Made by a program: the position numbers and the translations under genes. From Tethya wilhelma (Eukaryota > Porifera > Demospongiae > Tethyida > Tethyidae): a DNA stretch of 64,000 nucleotides. The notes below the pieces were generated by a model, which ran no database searches, had not been told where the DNA came from, and saw only the letters and a list, made by a program, of their open reading frames with translations. The stretch covers positions 14,022,662 through 14,086,661 of the forward strand of contig CAXIPT010000001.1 in NCBI GenBank assembly GCA_964030475.1. The letters are read 5' to 3'. Shown piece by piece: positions 36,801-46,979 of the stretch (positions are counted from its first letter, which is position 1; every line of letters starts with the position of its first letter).

Positions 36801-37385
36801 TGAAGTATTGCACACACGTTTCGACTGAATGACATCACAATCCAAATGTGAATATAATCAAACTTGCTAGCTGGTATATATATACACACCTGTCTTTGCT
36901 TTAATGATATTCACATTTGACACCCACTTAACTTACAAGGATTGTGATGTCATTCAGTCAAAACGTGTGTGCAATACTTCATGTATGTAGTTGCGTACTC
37001 TCCTTAATACACTCTTGACACTCTTGATCTCACTCACACTATATCATTACGTGAGACAACTATGCCTCCTTATCCTTATTTCTCATTTTTCTTCACATTC
37101 GTGTGTGAGCCTTGGAACGAAGCTAATATTCATTAGTGTGTATGTCACTTGTTTGGGTTCAATCGGCTAATTTCCCTTTATAGACTTGCAGTTTTGGCTT
37201 CTGTTTACACAAGCGTCCTTCGATAGCTCAGTTGGTAGAGCGGTGGACTGTAGCGGTAGTGGTAATCCATAGGTCGCTGGTTCGAATCCGGCTCGAAGGA
37301 TTAGTTTTTGTTTACTATACTTTTTTCTTTTTTTTTNNNNNNNNNNNNNNNNNNNNNNNNNNNNNNNNNNNNNNNNNNNNNNNNN

Positions 37386-37424
<39 letters not shown>

Positions 37425-39063
37425 ATGTGAACCTATACTGGTACTCTTAACACTTGCAGCTCAACTCAGTGAAGTTTACATCCACAGCGAGGAAGTGAGT
37501 GACATCACCTATGTGGTGGATCGTGTTCGAGTGAGAGTCAAAGCCATTGGCTCTCTCATTGACAGCAGACCCTCTCAAAGACAGCAAGAAGGAGAGCAAC
37601 CACCACCTCCAGCTGCCCAGCCTCCAGTCAATCCACAGGTATGTAGTGGCAAGAGAAATTAATTTTTGTGGGCTATTTTTTTATGCACAAAAATGTCTCT
37701 TTGTAAAATTAATTGTTTTGTCAATTATCCAGGAAGCTCAACTGTCAAGGGATAATCCTTACTGGCCCAACAGCTCCAAAGAAGATATCGCAAAAGATGA
37801 AGCTGCTAATCTCCCATCACCTAATGCTGTTGACGGTGTGTGGAAGCTGAGTGCTCACGACATAGAGTGTGTGGCCCTTGGTGCTGGTATTCTGGGCTGT
37901 GGAGGAGGTGGTGACCCCAACCTGGGCAAGCTGCTGGGCTTGAGGAAGCGGAACGAAGGCAAAGAGATAACCGTCATCAATCCATGCAGGTTTGTTTGTC
38001 ACATAACACTGTGTACTGTACATTGTAAATGCTCCACTCCACAAAATGAACATATATGGCTATGTGCATGAATGTGTGTACAGATAATTTTGTGGAATGA
38101 AGCTACCTTTAGATGACTAATTTTTGTGGGTACTACCATTTGAAATTTTTACGGATTGCTCAAAAAACATTCAACAAAACAGCAACACCAGTAATACCAG
38201 TAAAATGCATAGAATCTAAGATCTGCAAATATTGTACAAATTTTCTCCACCCTGTATTCATGGTATTGTCTGCTTATGATGATAGTGTGAAGGCTGAGGA
38301 GATGGGTCTGGTGAGTGGTGTTGCTCTCATGGGAGCTCCAGTCATTCTCATTGAGAAGCTTGTGAGTGGAGAAGAGACGCTTACGGCATTCACCCGACTT
38401 CAACGAGTCCTCGCCAGTGGTGTTTGTGAGGGTGAGGGGAAGGCTGGCAACGATCGTGTGGAGGTTGTTGAGAAAACCTGCTCTTATTTTGACGGCACCA
38501 AGTTTCCTTATTGGCAGGCAAACGATGAGGACTTGAAGAAAATTGATGTGTCTGACAGTGCTAGCGTACCCTTGGTATGTTGACATAAAAGTAAGGGATG
38601 TAACAGATTTGGACTGACAGGCTTGTGGTTGTTTAGTCTCGTGCCCAGACCCCTCCCCTCTCTGAGGAGGGTCTGGTGAAAATTGGCAATGCTGAGTCAG
38701 CAAATTATGAATAATTAGTCCTAATTCAGGCCTTCAATTCTCACGTGAAAAGTAAAAGTTGCAATCTGATTGGCTCACCAAGACTAACATACCTGCAGTT
38801 TAAAAGTTACATTACACATGTGTTCTGCAATCTGATTGGAACGCTTAAATTCTGCTAACTATCCAACAATTTTCTTTATCTTTGTCGTGTGATTACACAT
38901 GTTACTACATTAATTCACATTCATTTGTAGATTTCCTACTATCTAGAAAATTCTTTTCTCTTTGTTCATTACATTTCCTACATAAAACTATTAAAAGTTT
39001 CTTAGTCTAAATTAGTTCACATTTAACCATCATTGGCTACGTGACTATTATAGTAAGATGGGT

Positions 39064-39119
<56 letters not shown>

Positions 39120-39572
39120 NGGCCTTCAATTCTCACATGAAAAGTGAAAGTTGCAATCTGATTGGCTCACCAAGACTAACATACCTGCAGTTTAAAAGTC
39201 ACATTACACATGTGTTCTGCAATCTGATTGGAGCGCTTCCTGTGCCCCTTTTCCTCTCGTGCATGTGAGGGAGGGGTCTGGGCACGAGACGTTGGTTGTC
39301 CCTGTGAATTGTGACTTGTAGTAAATTTTTGTTCAAATCAAGGCTAACTATCCAACGAATTTTCTTTATCTTTGTCTTTTGATTACACATTACTACATTA
39401 GTTCACATTCAATCTTAATTTATTTTATGCTCAAATAGTAGATTTCCTACTATCTAGAAAATTCTTTTCTCTTTGTCCATTACATTTCCTACATAAATTA
39501 TTAAAAGTCTCTTACTCTAAATTAGTTCACATTTAACCATCATTGGCTACGTGACTAGTATAGTAAGATAGG

Positions 39573-39606
<34 letters not shown>

Positions 39607-42135
39607 GAATCGTCGCATCACTGCAATAATGAGCCTTGAAATTGGAGGGGCTAACTCGGTGGAGCCTCTCATCGTTGGAGCGTGCACTGGACTACCAGTG
39701 TTGGATGGAGATGGTATGGGAAGGGCCTTTCCTGAGCTACAGATGTTTATCCCCTTCATCTATGGTGCCAAGCACTGCCCCAGCTCCCTAGCAGACAACA
39801 AGGAGGAGGTGTTGACTTGCACTAGGGTTGAAACCTCTCTGCAGCTCGAGCAGTTCTTTAGAGTTGAGACTGTACGCATGGGGTAGGTCAATATAAAATT
39901 ATGGCTGTTTTTGACTCGAGAGTCCCTTTCTTTAATGAATTGCTGTGCATGCTGTAGTGAATGCATACCCATAGGTATTCAGTATGCCTATACTGTAACT
40001 TTAGACTTAACATAAGAAAACGAATGTTTGATGGAAAGATGTGTAATGTAATGATTTAACACTTACATATGCACGGAATGTTTTTGTGTTTTTTCTTCTC
40101 ATGCAGAATGTCAGCTGGTGTTGCCTGTGGTGTGATGACCTACAAGGAGTTTATGGAGAAGAGCGTTCTCTTCAGCATGAGCCAGGCATGGCAGCTTGGC
40201 AGAGCCATCATGAGGGCAAGGTTTGCTCACGTTGACATTGTCCAGACTGTTGTTGAACAACAGAAGGGCACGGTACTCATCACTGGCAAGGTAGATATAG
40301 TTGGAAGATATCATTAAGCCTCGGCACGTGCAGAGGATTATGGTAGTCATTTTGTCTATCTGTCTGTCTGTCCAATCGAAATCTCACGAAAGGCAGCTCT
40401 AGCGATAAAATGGATGGTACGTACGTTCATAAATCGAAATGATCTCGTAGAATTACATTTTTTTCCTGCAAAACACTAGTTGCTGAGATTTGATGCTTTT
40501 GTGCTTCTTTCAGTTTAGCACTTAGCTTTGAGGCCACGCCTACTTATCTAGTGTGCGTTATCTAGAATCTGTGTTGAATTTAATGATGCTCATGGTGTTC
40601 TATGCTGCTGTCATTGTTGAACAATGTTGCTTGGCAAGACAGACAGAGTTGGCCTGAGTTAGTGGCCATGCATACAGCCAAATAGATAGAAAGCAGCAGT
40701 CTCAGGTGTCCTCGGGTTAGATTTTTTATGCTATATTTATCTACATACATGCCAATCTCTGCTCCGATGCCAGAGAGCTCTAGTAGATCAGTGGTAAGAA
40801 CATTCACCTAGAATTTATAAGACCTGGGCTCTAATCTGAGGTACGTAGATTTCAAGAACCAGCTTTCTTGTACCGTCATAGTCTGCGACTGGTGATGCTT
40901 CATCACAGTTATATATGTGGCTATATACTTGAACCTGGGTTGGTTTTCTTGATACATTCATAACTATGATACACTTTTACTATATAGACTCTGTATGTAT
41001 ATCAGTGTACTAACAACTATACAAGTTGAGTGTGCCAAGGCTTGTGCACCATCAGTGCCTTCATTATTACTGTATGCATAACCAAGATCCCCTCCCCCCC
41101 CAAAAAGAAAAAAAAAAAAACTTTTCTCTGACCAAACACACATATACACTTGCTACATCCAGTACTACCGTATAGCACAAAAATTTGGCGGATTTTAATA
41201 TTGGTGGATTGGCGATTTTGGTAAGGACTGCCAATATTAAATCTGCTAATATTAAATCCGCCAAACAGTCATTTTTGCGTATGGGCACATACAGAATACG
41301 TAGCCTCGTGAACCAGTCCCTCCCCACTATGCCTATGCTTATTGCATAAGCATAGCGGGGAGGGACTGGTTCACGAGGCTATATACGGAATACGTGTATT
41401 GCTGCGAGTGCTAATGCCAAAATAAAATCTACCAATCATGCAATTTTTGACAATCCGCCAAATTTAATTCCTGCCACTATATGGTAATATCTAGAACAAG
41501 TTTGTACAATGTGATCAGCTTATAATTATTAATTGATAATATTGTTGCATGTACTATTATTATGTATAGGTAGTGAATGTGGACAGGATACTTGAAGGGG
41601 GCTTCAGTAAGCTGGTGGCAGTAGTGGAGGGGCTGGAGGAGTACGTTGGCTACCTAGTGAAGGTTCTTGCCAAGAATGAGAACTACATAGCTCAGAGCCT
41701 GGACACAAGCAGTGGCACACCAGTGGATGGTCAGGTGTTGGCTTGCACTCCCGATCTCATCTGTATCATGGATTCAGACACTGGTTAGTGGCTAATACTC
41801 TTATTGTTGCTGTCTGTAGGTGCACTCTATATAGGCCAGGTTTAAATATACACCCAAGGAGAAGAAGCTTGAGGGGCCACAAAATTTAGAATATGTGCAC
41901 CTGTTTTGTTGTATGACATCCCAGTGATCTATAGTATGGCAATGTACGTCACACATGCACACGTACACATGTAGGTATTCCCATAACAACTGATCAGATT
42001 CGTTATGGATTGCGTGTTGGAGTTGTTGTCTTACCTGCCAACCCTATGCTGAAGACAGACCTAGCTCTCAAGGTGGTGGGCCCTAAGGCATTTGGCTTTG
42101 ATCTCCCCTACCAAGAGCCAAGACCCTTGTTCTAG
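33809..42135 (+). CDS. Hydantoinase A/oxoprolinase-DUF917 fusion protein
   Basis: Exons: 33809-34402, 34482-34642, 35822-36002, 36095-36184, 36306-36533, 36605-36715, 37460-37638, 37733-37989, 38286-38574, 39608-39882, 40107-40290, 41570-41783, 41975-42135 (TAG). These give about 975 residues. The N-terminal half is HyuA-like: GVDIGGTNTDTAIL (phosphate-binding loop, residues about 11-24), IGTTHFTNAI, VSGVFAP, SGPTNSMRGAAFLSG, VVDIGGTTADVGVL, SIALGGGSRV and VGPESVGYR. The C-terminal half is DUF917: GAGILGCGGGGDP, GVALMGAPVILIEKL, LEIGGANSVEPL, LPVLDGDGMGRAFPELQM, MSAGVACGVM and GLRVGVVVLPA. The frame is open throughout, but exons 36715 and 37460 do not join in phase. A small exon (expected VANAIGA-like) is missing and probably lies in the N gap at 37337-37385. 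It likely acts on a cyclic amide or amino-acid-derived substrate; the exact reaction is unknown. The upstream in-frame extension from 33665 lacks support. Confidence 0.92.
35516..35712. mobile_element. MITE-like element (TTTGGCGG family)
   Basis: Starts TACTGTATAGGACTGCCACA and ends ATATTTTGTGCTATA. The interior is homologous to 41166-41486 (GGCGGTTTTGGTAAGGAT near the left, GACAATCTGCCAAATTTTAT near the right). It lies in a HyuA-DUF917 intron. Confidence 0.7.
36765..37016. mobile_element. Foldback element with about 78-bp terminal inverted repeats
   Basis: CAAGAGTGTATTAAGGAGAG at 36765 is matched by its reverse complement ending at 37016. The match runs almost without a break for about 78 bp and continues inward as AAATGTGAATAT / ATATTCACATTT. 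Non-coding, in the intron after exon 36605-36715. Confidence 0.88.
37217..37300 (+). tRNA. tRNA-Tyr(GTA) with an 11-nt intron
   Basis: Acceptor halves CCTTCGA (37217-37223) and TCGAAGG (37293-37299) with A discriminator, D-arm TAGCTCAGTTGGTAGAGC, T-arm GCTGGTTCGAATCCGGC. The anticodon loop CTGTAG/A is split after position 37 by CGGTAGTGGTA (37254-37264), the canonical tRNA-Tyr intron site. Removing it restores the stem GTGGA/TCCAT. It lies in a HyuA-DUF917 intron, on the same strand, just before the N gap. Confidence 0.95.
37337..37424. other. Assembly gap (49 N) followed by a (TG)n tract
   Basis: N run 37337-37385, then TG repeats. It lies between HyuA-DUF917 exons whose phases do not match. 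Confidence 0.97.
38637..39291. repeat. Intronic repeat unit duplicated around a CA tract and n join
   Basis: The block from GGCCTTCAATTCTCACATGA to AATCTGATTGG occurs at about 38729-38847 and again at 39121-39232, and the following 300 bp (TATCCAACAATTTTCTTTAT ... ATTGGCTACGTGACTA) is also repeated (38867-39050 and 39347-39560). The CA tract and n at 39064-39120 lie between the copies. GTCTCGTGCCCAGACCCCTC at 38636 reappears inverted at 39270-39291. Confidence 0.85.
40771..40850 (+). mobile_element. tRNA-derived SINE head
   Basis: TAGATCAGTGGTAAGAACAT resembles a Pol III A box, and CTGGGCTCTAATCTGAGG a degenerate B box. It is similar to 44920-45010. Its likely 3' tail (GAGTGTGCCAAGGCTTGTGC, 41026-41056) has a partner near 26612. 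Confidence 0.6.
41166..41486. mobile_element. MITE (TTTGGCGG family) containing a nested hairpin
   Basis: Begins TACCGTATAGCACAAAAATT and ends CCACTATATGGTA; interior homologous to 35516-35712. Relative to that copy it carries an extra perfect hairpin at 41301-41381. It sits in a HyuA-DUF917 intron. Confidence 0.82.
41301..41381. repeat. Near-perfect 81-bp palindrome (foldback element)
   Basis: Arms TAGCCTCGTGAACCAGTCCC and GGGACTGGTTCACGAGGCTA pair across TCCCC...GGGGA and ATGCTTATTGCATAAGCAT at the tip. It is absent from the sister MITE at 35516. Confidence 0.9.
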
Positions 42136-42320
42136 CAGGATAACAGTTACAATGGTGACTTTAAAAAGTTGGATAAATTTTTTGTTTTGTCATTAGTAGT
42201 TAAAAAAAAAAATTGGATAATTTTTTTTTGTTTTGTCATTAATAATTCAATAATTATTATTATAACTTAATTATTATTATAAATAACTTTCTGATGTAAT
42301 TATAAGTATGTAAAAAGTGA

Positions 42321-43770
42321 TCATGGAATGAGATCTCGATCCTGGCTGTCACTTGGGGTAGCTATAGGACTAAAGTTACCTAAAATGCCCATCAATTGTT
42401 CAGCCAAATCTCTTGCCTGCTTCACTTCATTGACAGAGAGTGTTACCGTATGCCCTAATACACCTGTACTCTTTGCAGTTTGTTTCGAGTCCTCTAGCTC
42501 ACACGACTCTTCACTGTCCTCTCTCTCAAGCTTCTCTGCTTTTCTGACCTCCTTCCTTTGCACCACTTGTGCCAGTAACGACACATCGCGGCTACGTCTT
42601 GGTGTAGCATGTAGAGGACTAGATGTTGTCGCCTGATCCAAATTGATCCCTGAGTCGGAACTGTCGACTGGTTGAGGTCTTGGTGCAACACGTGTTGGTG
42701 TTGACCTCAGGTTGTACCTGCCACTAGCTACACTAGGACTAGAGGAGTCTGTAGTGGAACTGGTGGTCTTTCCTCTCCACAGCTTTCTATTCTTGTTGGT
42801 CATGTTGACTAGTTTGCTCTTTAACGAAGTGACACCAGTTGCGATTATGGAGAGGGTTTCTTCACTTTGAGACTCAGTTTCACCTGGAGGACTTGATTCT
42901 TGACCTTTGAGGTTTTCCAATACCTACAACCACACATCATCATAATTATTATTATTAACAAAATAATTTTTCACCATGCACTAATGTAGCACATTATTAT
43001 TAGCATACTTGATTGTGAGTAGCCACAAGTTCCTTGTAGCTTGCTTCCAACTCTTGAAGCAACCTTTTGGCTCTCTCTTGTAGTGACTCTAATACCATCA
43101 GTACAACAGACAAAGTATTGATTATAAGGGGCATGATCATAATATTATTAGAGTTTATATAGTCTCATTACCATTTGGAGTAGCTTCTGAGGTTGTACCA
43201 ATTTTATCTTGTTCTGGAGCCAGAGTAAGCTCCTGTGAAAAACAATAATTATTGAGTCAATGAATAGTCAAAATAATTACAGAGTCACAAATTAAATGCA
43301 TTCAGTGAGTAATATTTTTTACAGGGTCTATTTGAAGATCTTCTACAGCATGGTGATCAGTCCCAGTTGTGGGCTCCTCCTCATTTACATGCTCCTAATT
43401 TGTGTGTGTGTGTGTGTGTGTGTGATTACACAATCAAGGTCGTACATAGATATGCAAATATTTTAGTTCAGCACACAAAACTTTCTTTAAGTGCATGAAT
43501 GTGGACATAGCTTACACAATCAGTGCTTTTCACATGTGTTTCTTCACTTTCAGAGGACACTTTGTGAGAAGCTGTTGGTTTAGTAACACTCTTCAACTTT
43601 AATCTCGGTCCTTTCCGGCTGGTTTGAGCCACAGTTGCTGGTTGGGTCTCTGTAACTAATGGTTCTTCAGATTCAGTGATCTTTGTACTCTCCTGACCAG
43701 TGCAAGTCTCTTGTGTGTTAGTCTCCTTCAGTTTAGAAGAGGACTCCTTTTGAGGTATGGTATAGCCAAG
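42321..43770 (-). CDS. Unknown basic/coiled-coil protein, 5' end not found
   Basis: Not recognised. Minus-strand exons 43770-43516 (LGYTIPQKESSSKLKE ... SRKGPRLKLKSVTKP), about 43392-43325 (EHVNEEEPTTGTDHHAVEDL), about 43232-43172 (ELTLAPEQDKIGTTSE), about 43090-43013 (LQERAKRLLQELEASYKELV, a short coiled coil) and 42923-42321 (stop TGA). The last exon has SLKSKLVNMTNKNRKLWRGK, a RYNLRS motif, a phospho-Ser-like SSDSGINLD, and an acidic/basic helix AQVVQRKEVRKAEKLERE. No start codon was identified upstream of 43770. The two 5'-most exons are repeated in inverted orientation at 51295-51736. Composition suggests a nuclear or chromatin-associated protein; this is inference. Confidence 0.65.
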
Positions 43771-44530
43771 CTACAAGGGAGTTGATATTATCACACCATA
43801 AGTTTTAACGAAAAAAAAACCAAAACCAAAACAAAATAAAACAAACAAACAAACAAAAAAAAGCCAAAAAAAACAAAAGCGTTTTAAGGATATGTCTAAG
43901 TTGCTGTTCCATCCCTCCACACTTAAGGGTCATGCAACTATAATTTGTGTGTAAATTCCATTCTGAAGATTTCCTCTCCAACCAAAATGTAACAACTTCT
44001 TTCATCTGAGACTTACTACACAGCTGCACAAATGCCAGACCTGATGAACTAAACAATCAACACAGCATCATGTGTGAACAACTACATGATGGCATCTTAT
44101 GAAATACTTGTACACTTAGAATGTGGCCCACAAAAATGGGAATTTCTTGCTTCATTGAGGTTTTCATGGCAGGTCTAACAGTAAATACTCACAGCAAATG
44201 TTACTACCTTAACTTGCAAAATTTTCGTGTCAATTTTTTTTGTTAGTTTTGCACATTCAACACACCACCTTGGTTAAGTGTTCGACTTCCCTTCCCCACG
44301 AAAGGAGGTTTTGAATCAAAGTGCACACGAAACTGGCCTGGGAAAAATTTTGGTGGACCACACCCACTTTTGGTAAACCATGCCTATTTCCATGATCAGC
44401 TCCGCCCATTTCCTAGTTGCATGGACTTCGCACTTTACAGCGAGCAGTGTCACTCGCGCTAGGTGGCTGGCTTAGCTATTTTTGTGTCTGTATATCTAGG
44501 CTTTCTAGGCTTATTCCCAGGCCTAAATTC

Positions 44531-44707
44531 TTTTTTTTTTCTTTTTCTTTTCTATTATAATATTTATGCAAATGAACATTTGCAAGGGTAGACAGTCAGA
44601 TAGCTGAAAGCTAATAGGTGATGCTACCTACTACATAAACCATTAAGTTAGCTTAATTACTTACAACAAGAGTGTATCATAAAAATTAACCACAGCATAA
44701 AAAATTC
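44531..44707 (-). mobile_element. Poly(A)-tailed insertion present only in the left arm
   Basis: 177 bp, flanked by AAATTC direct repeats (44525-44530 and 44702-44707), starting with an oligo-T run on the plus strand (poly(A) on the minus). The other arm has one AAATTC and no insert, so this is a filled site with a 6-bp target duplication, consistent with a retroposed element. Confidence 0.75.
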
Positions 44708-44919
44708 ACTCTCAAATTAAGTTTTATACTTGTAAGAATCTATTAGTTAGTTTTCTACTGATTCTCTACAATTTTTTTTACCTACAAGCTGGCTAAAAGG
44801 AGGGTTCGCCCGACCCCAACAAACCCCCTGGATTCACCACTGCATGTTACATTTAAGTCTTGAGATCTGGTTTGAAAGTTGACTAGTGTCTATGACTATT
44901 CTCTGCTCCATGCAATGCC

Positions 44920-45010
44920 AGTGAGTTCTAGTAGCTCAATGTTAAGAGCATGCAGTTGCTGCATTCGACTAGAATTTGAAAGACCTCGGTTTGAATCCCA
45001 GCTAGATCTC
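44920..45010 (+). mobile_element. tRNA-derived SINE head (left-arm copy)
   Basis: TAGCTCAATGTTAAGAGCAT (A-box-like) and CTCGGTTTGAATCCCAG (B-box-like) are spaced as in a tRNA, but the acceptor stem does not pair well. The other arm carries the same sequence at 49606-49700. Confidence 0.65.
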
Positions 45011-45450
45011 AAAGTATTTTTCAAATGAACTTTCATGCGATTCAAAGTTAGAAATGCATACAGATATGCATTCTTGTAGAAATACCGTGAGTATAATGTA
45101 GGCTGTTTCTGTATGCATTGTTGCATGAGATAAGTAATTGCATGGTGTGGTATTCTTTCCATTTCCTCATGTCATGTAAAGTTATAGCACACAGGTTGAC
45201 ATTGTAATACAATTTACTATAAATTTGAGAAGATTCTGTGATACCTCAATTACAATCATGAGTAAATATTAATGTGAAATACATGGTGAAGGAATTTAAT
45301 GCATGCATCGTGCATGACTTCACTCATAAGTGGTAATTTGGCTACATAATGTCAGCTAGTCGTTTCAAATACCTATGAATATGTTTGATATATAGTTAGG
45401 TAAACAATGCAGGCAAGATCATCAACTAATTTTCTGACCAGTATATCAAA

Positions 45451-45806
45451 ATGTTAGCATTTATCACCATCACTCTACTGTTTCCTGTTGTCTTCTCTCA
45501 AGAAACCCTCCACATCACTATTCTACCAGAACATGGAGGAGACACCTGCCCTCCAAACCAGGTCAGGGAAGATGTAAGATTGAACATCATTACTAAGGTT
45601 CGATACTTGCTGCCTAGAATCATTCTAGCTTGTGGAGAGGGACCTTGGACAAAAGTGGCCTCCCTTAACATGAGAGATCCCTCACAGCAGTGCCCATCAC
45701 CATGGAGAGAATACACCTCAATCAGATCATGTGGACGACCTGTAAACAGTAGTGGCTGTGTGCCAGTGATATTTCCTACCAATGAGTTCCAATACAGCAA
45801 GGTGTG
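45451..45806 (+). CDS. Secreted Cys-rich protein, 5' part only (left-arm copy)
   Basis: Begins MLAFITITLLFPVVFSQETL (signal peptide) and runs with a few substitutions parallel to the complete gene at 48306-49154, up to NEFQYSKVC. It is then cut by the n at 45807; sequence beyond the n is a different repeat. Probably the other haplotype of the same gene rather than a second gene. Confidence 0.8.
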
Positions 45807-45807
45807 N
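45807..45807. other. Contig join (single n) at end of left palindrome arm
   Basis: Homology between the two arms stops exactly here. Confidence 0.85.
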
Positions 45808-46460
45808 AGCAACACATTACCAGGCCTATCTCAGCCTAGGAAGGTCGTATTGAGATGGGACTGGCACCATTGTTGTCAGAGTGATGAGATCTTTCAAATG
45901 ATATGGTTTACTAGTGAAATTGGGAAATGGTAATTTTTGTCAAAATCGCACTTAACACATTATGGAATTGGTTTTCCGTTTATATGAGAGGGTGCTAAAA
46001 TTCACTAAGTTTTTATAAAATTTCAGCATACAAGTCTTAATTATTTCAAATCTTGACAAAATCTTACATAAAGTATCCAAAGTTGAACAAAGATGTGTGA
46101 ATTCTGACATGGGTATACAAATTTGTACATCCTTGACCTGACCAATGGTATATAAATATGTACAAATTTTTTACATCTTGAGTGGGTGTACAAATTTGTA
46201 CACCCTTCAAATTTGTATACTCTTCGTAATTTTGGAGGTGTACAAATTTGTACACCTCATAGATATGCAACATTTCACTTTGTTTAGCTAAAATTTTCGA
46301 AAAATTCTTACATTTTCTAAAGATGATATTTTTTTTCTGGCAAAAGCAGCATGTTATTTTTTATCAATTTTTTTTCAGTTTTAATTTTAAAAATGTTGAA
46401 ATTTACCAAAAAGTCTACAAAATTTAGCAAGCCCTATTTCATAAACGGAAGGGTAATTTC
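45808..46460. repeat. Dispersed repeat with TGTACAAATTTGTACA palindromes, copy 1
   Basis: Near-identical to 61266-61945. Contains four to five copies of a 16-bp perfect palindrome or one-base variants between 46113 and 46257. Non-coding. Confidence 0.9.
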
Positions 46461-46554
46461 ATAATGTGTTTCATGCATGGATCCATAAAAAAAGAATTAT
46501 TATTATTATTATTACATGTATTATGTGGTATGCAAGACTCAACATTAGTACCAC

Positions 46555-46895
46555 AGTTCACTACTTGCTGTTCAAAATAGTTTAAGCTTGTGGAGAACTG
46601 TGGACAAAAGCAGCATCCATTAATATGAGAGATCCTTAACAGCAGTGTCCATTACCATGGAGAGAATACACCTCAATCAGATCATGTGGACAACTGTGCA
46701 TCAGTGATTTTTCATATCTATAGATGACCTTCTATACAGCAAGGTGTGTGTCAGTGCTATTGGATACGATTACTATTCAGCAGATGGCTTTGATAGACTT
46801 ATAGATCAATCAACTGGCACAGCAGACGACTATATGTTGATGGTCTTAATGTGACACATCCATGGGAGCAGTCCGCTTGTAAACATATCTGGATT
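46555..46895 (+). pseudogene. Secreted Cys-rich protein family, pseudogene
   Basis: Homologous at DNA level to the middle of the family (ATGAGAGATCC, CAGCAGTGTCCATTACCATG, AATACACCTCAATCAGATCA, GCACAGCAGACGA). It has a stop after the MRDP codons, frameshifts and missing segments. At 46930-46975 an inverted fragment of the family 5' end (CCTGGTTTGGAGGGCAGGTG) follows, so the copy is also rearranged. Confidence 0.8.
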
Positions 46896-46979
46896 GACCT
46901 TTGCACAAGTCGGATGGGAAGTTTGTACCTGGTTTGGAGGGCAGGTGTCTCCTCCATCTCCTGGTAGAATACTATGAAT

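Larger units (their letters stand above)
43325..45806. repeat. Left arm of large inverted repeat
   Basis: Reverse complement of 48795-51736 apart from indels. It ends at the n at 45807. It holds two exons of the unknown coiled-coil gene, SINE sequence, and the 5' part of a secreted-protein gene. Confidence 0.93.

Noticed and set aside
43805..44056. Minus-strand ORF ahead of the unknown coiled-coil gene (also 50474-50677 inverted)
   Set aside because: Ends in a low-complexity Phe run from poly-A/C sequence; repeated in both arms with indels that break the frame, so not taken as its first exon.
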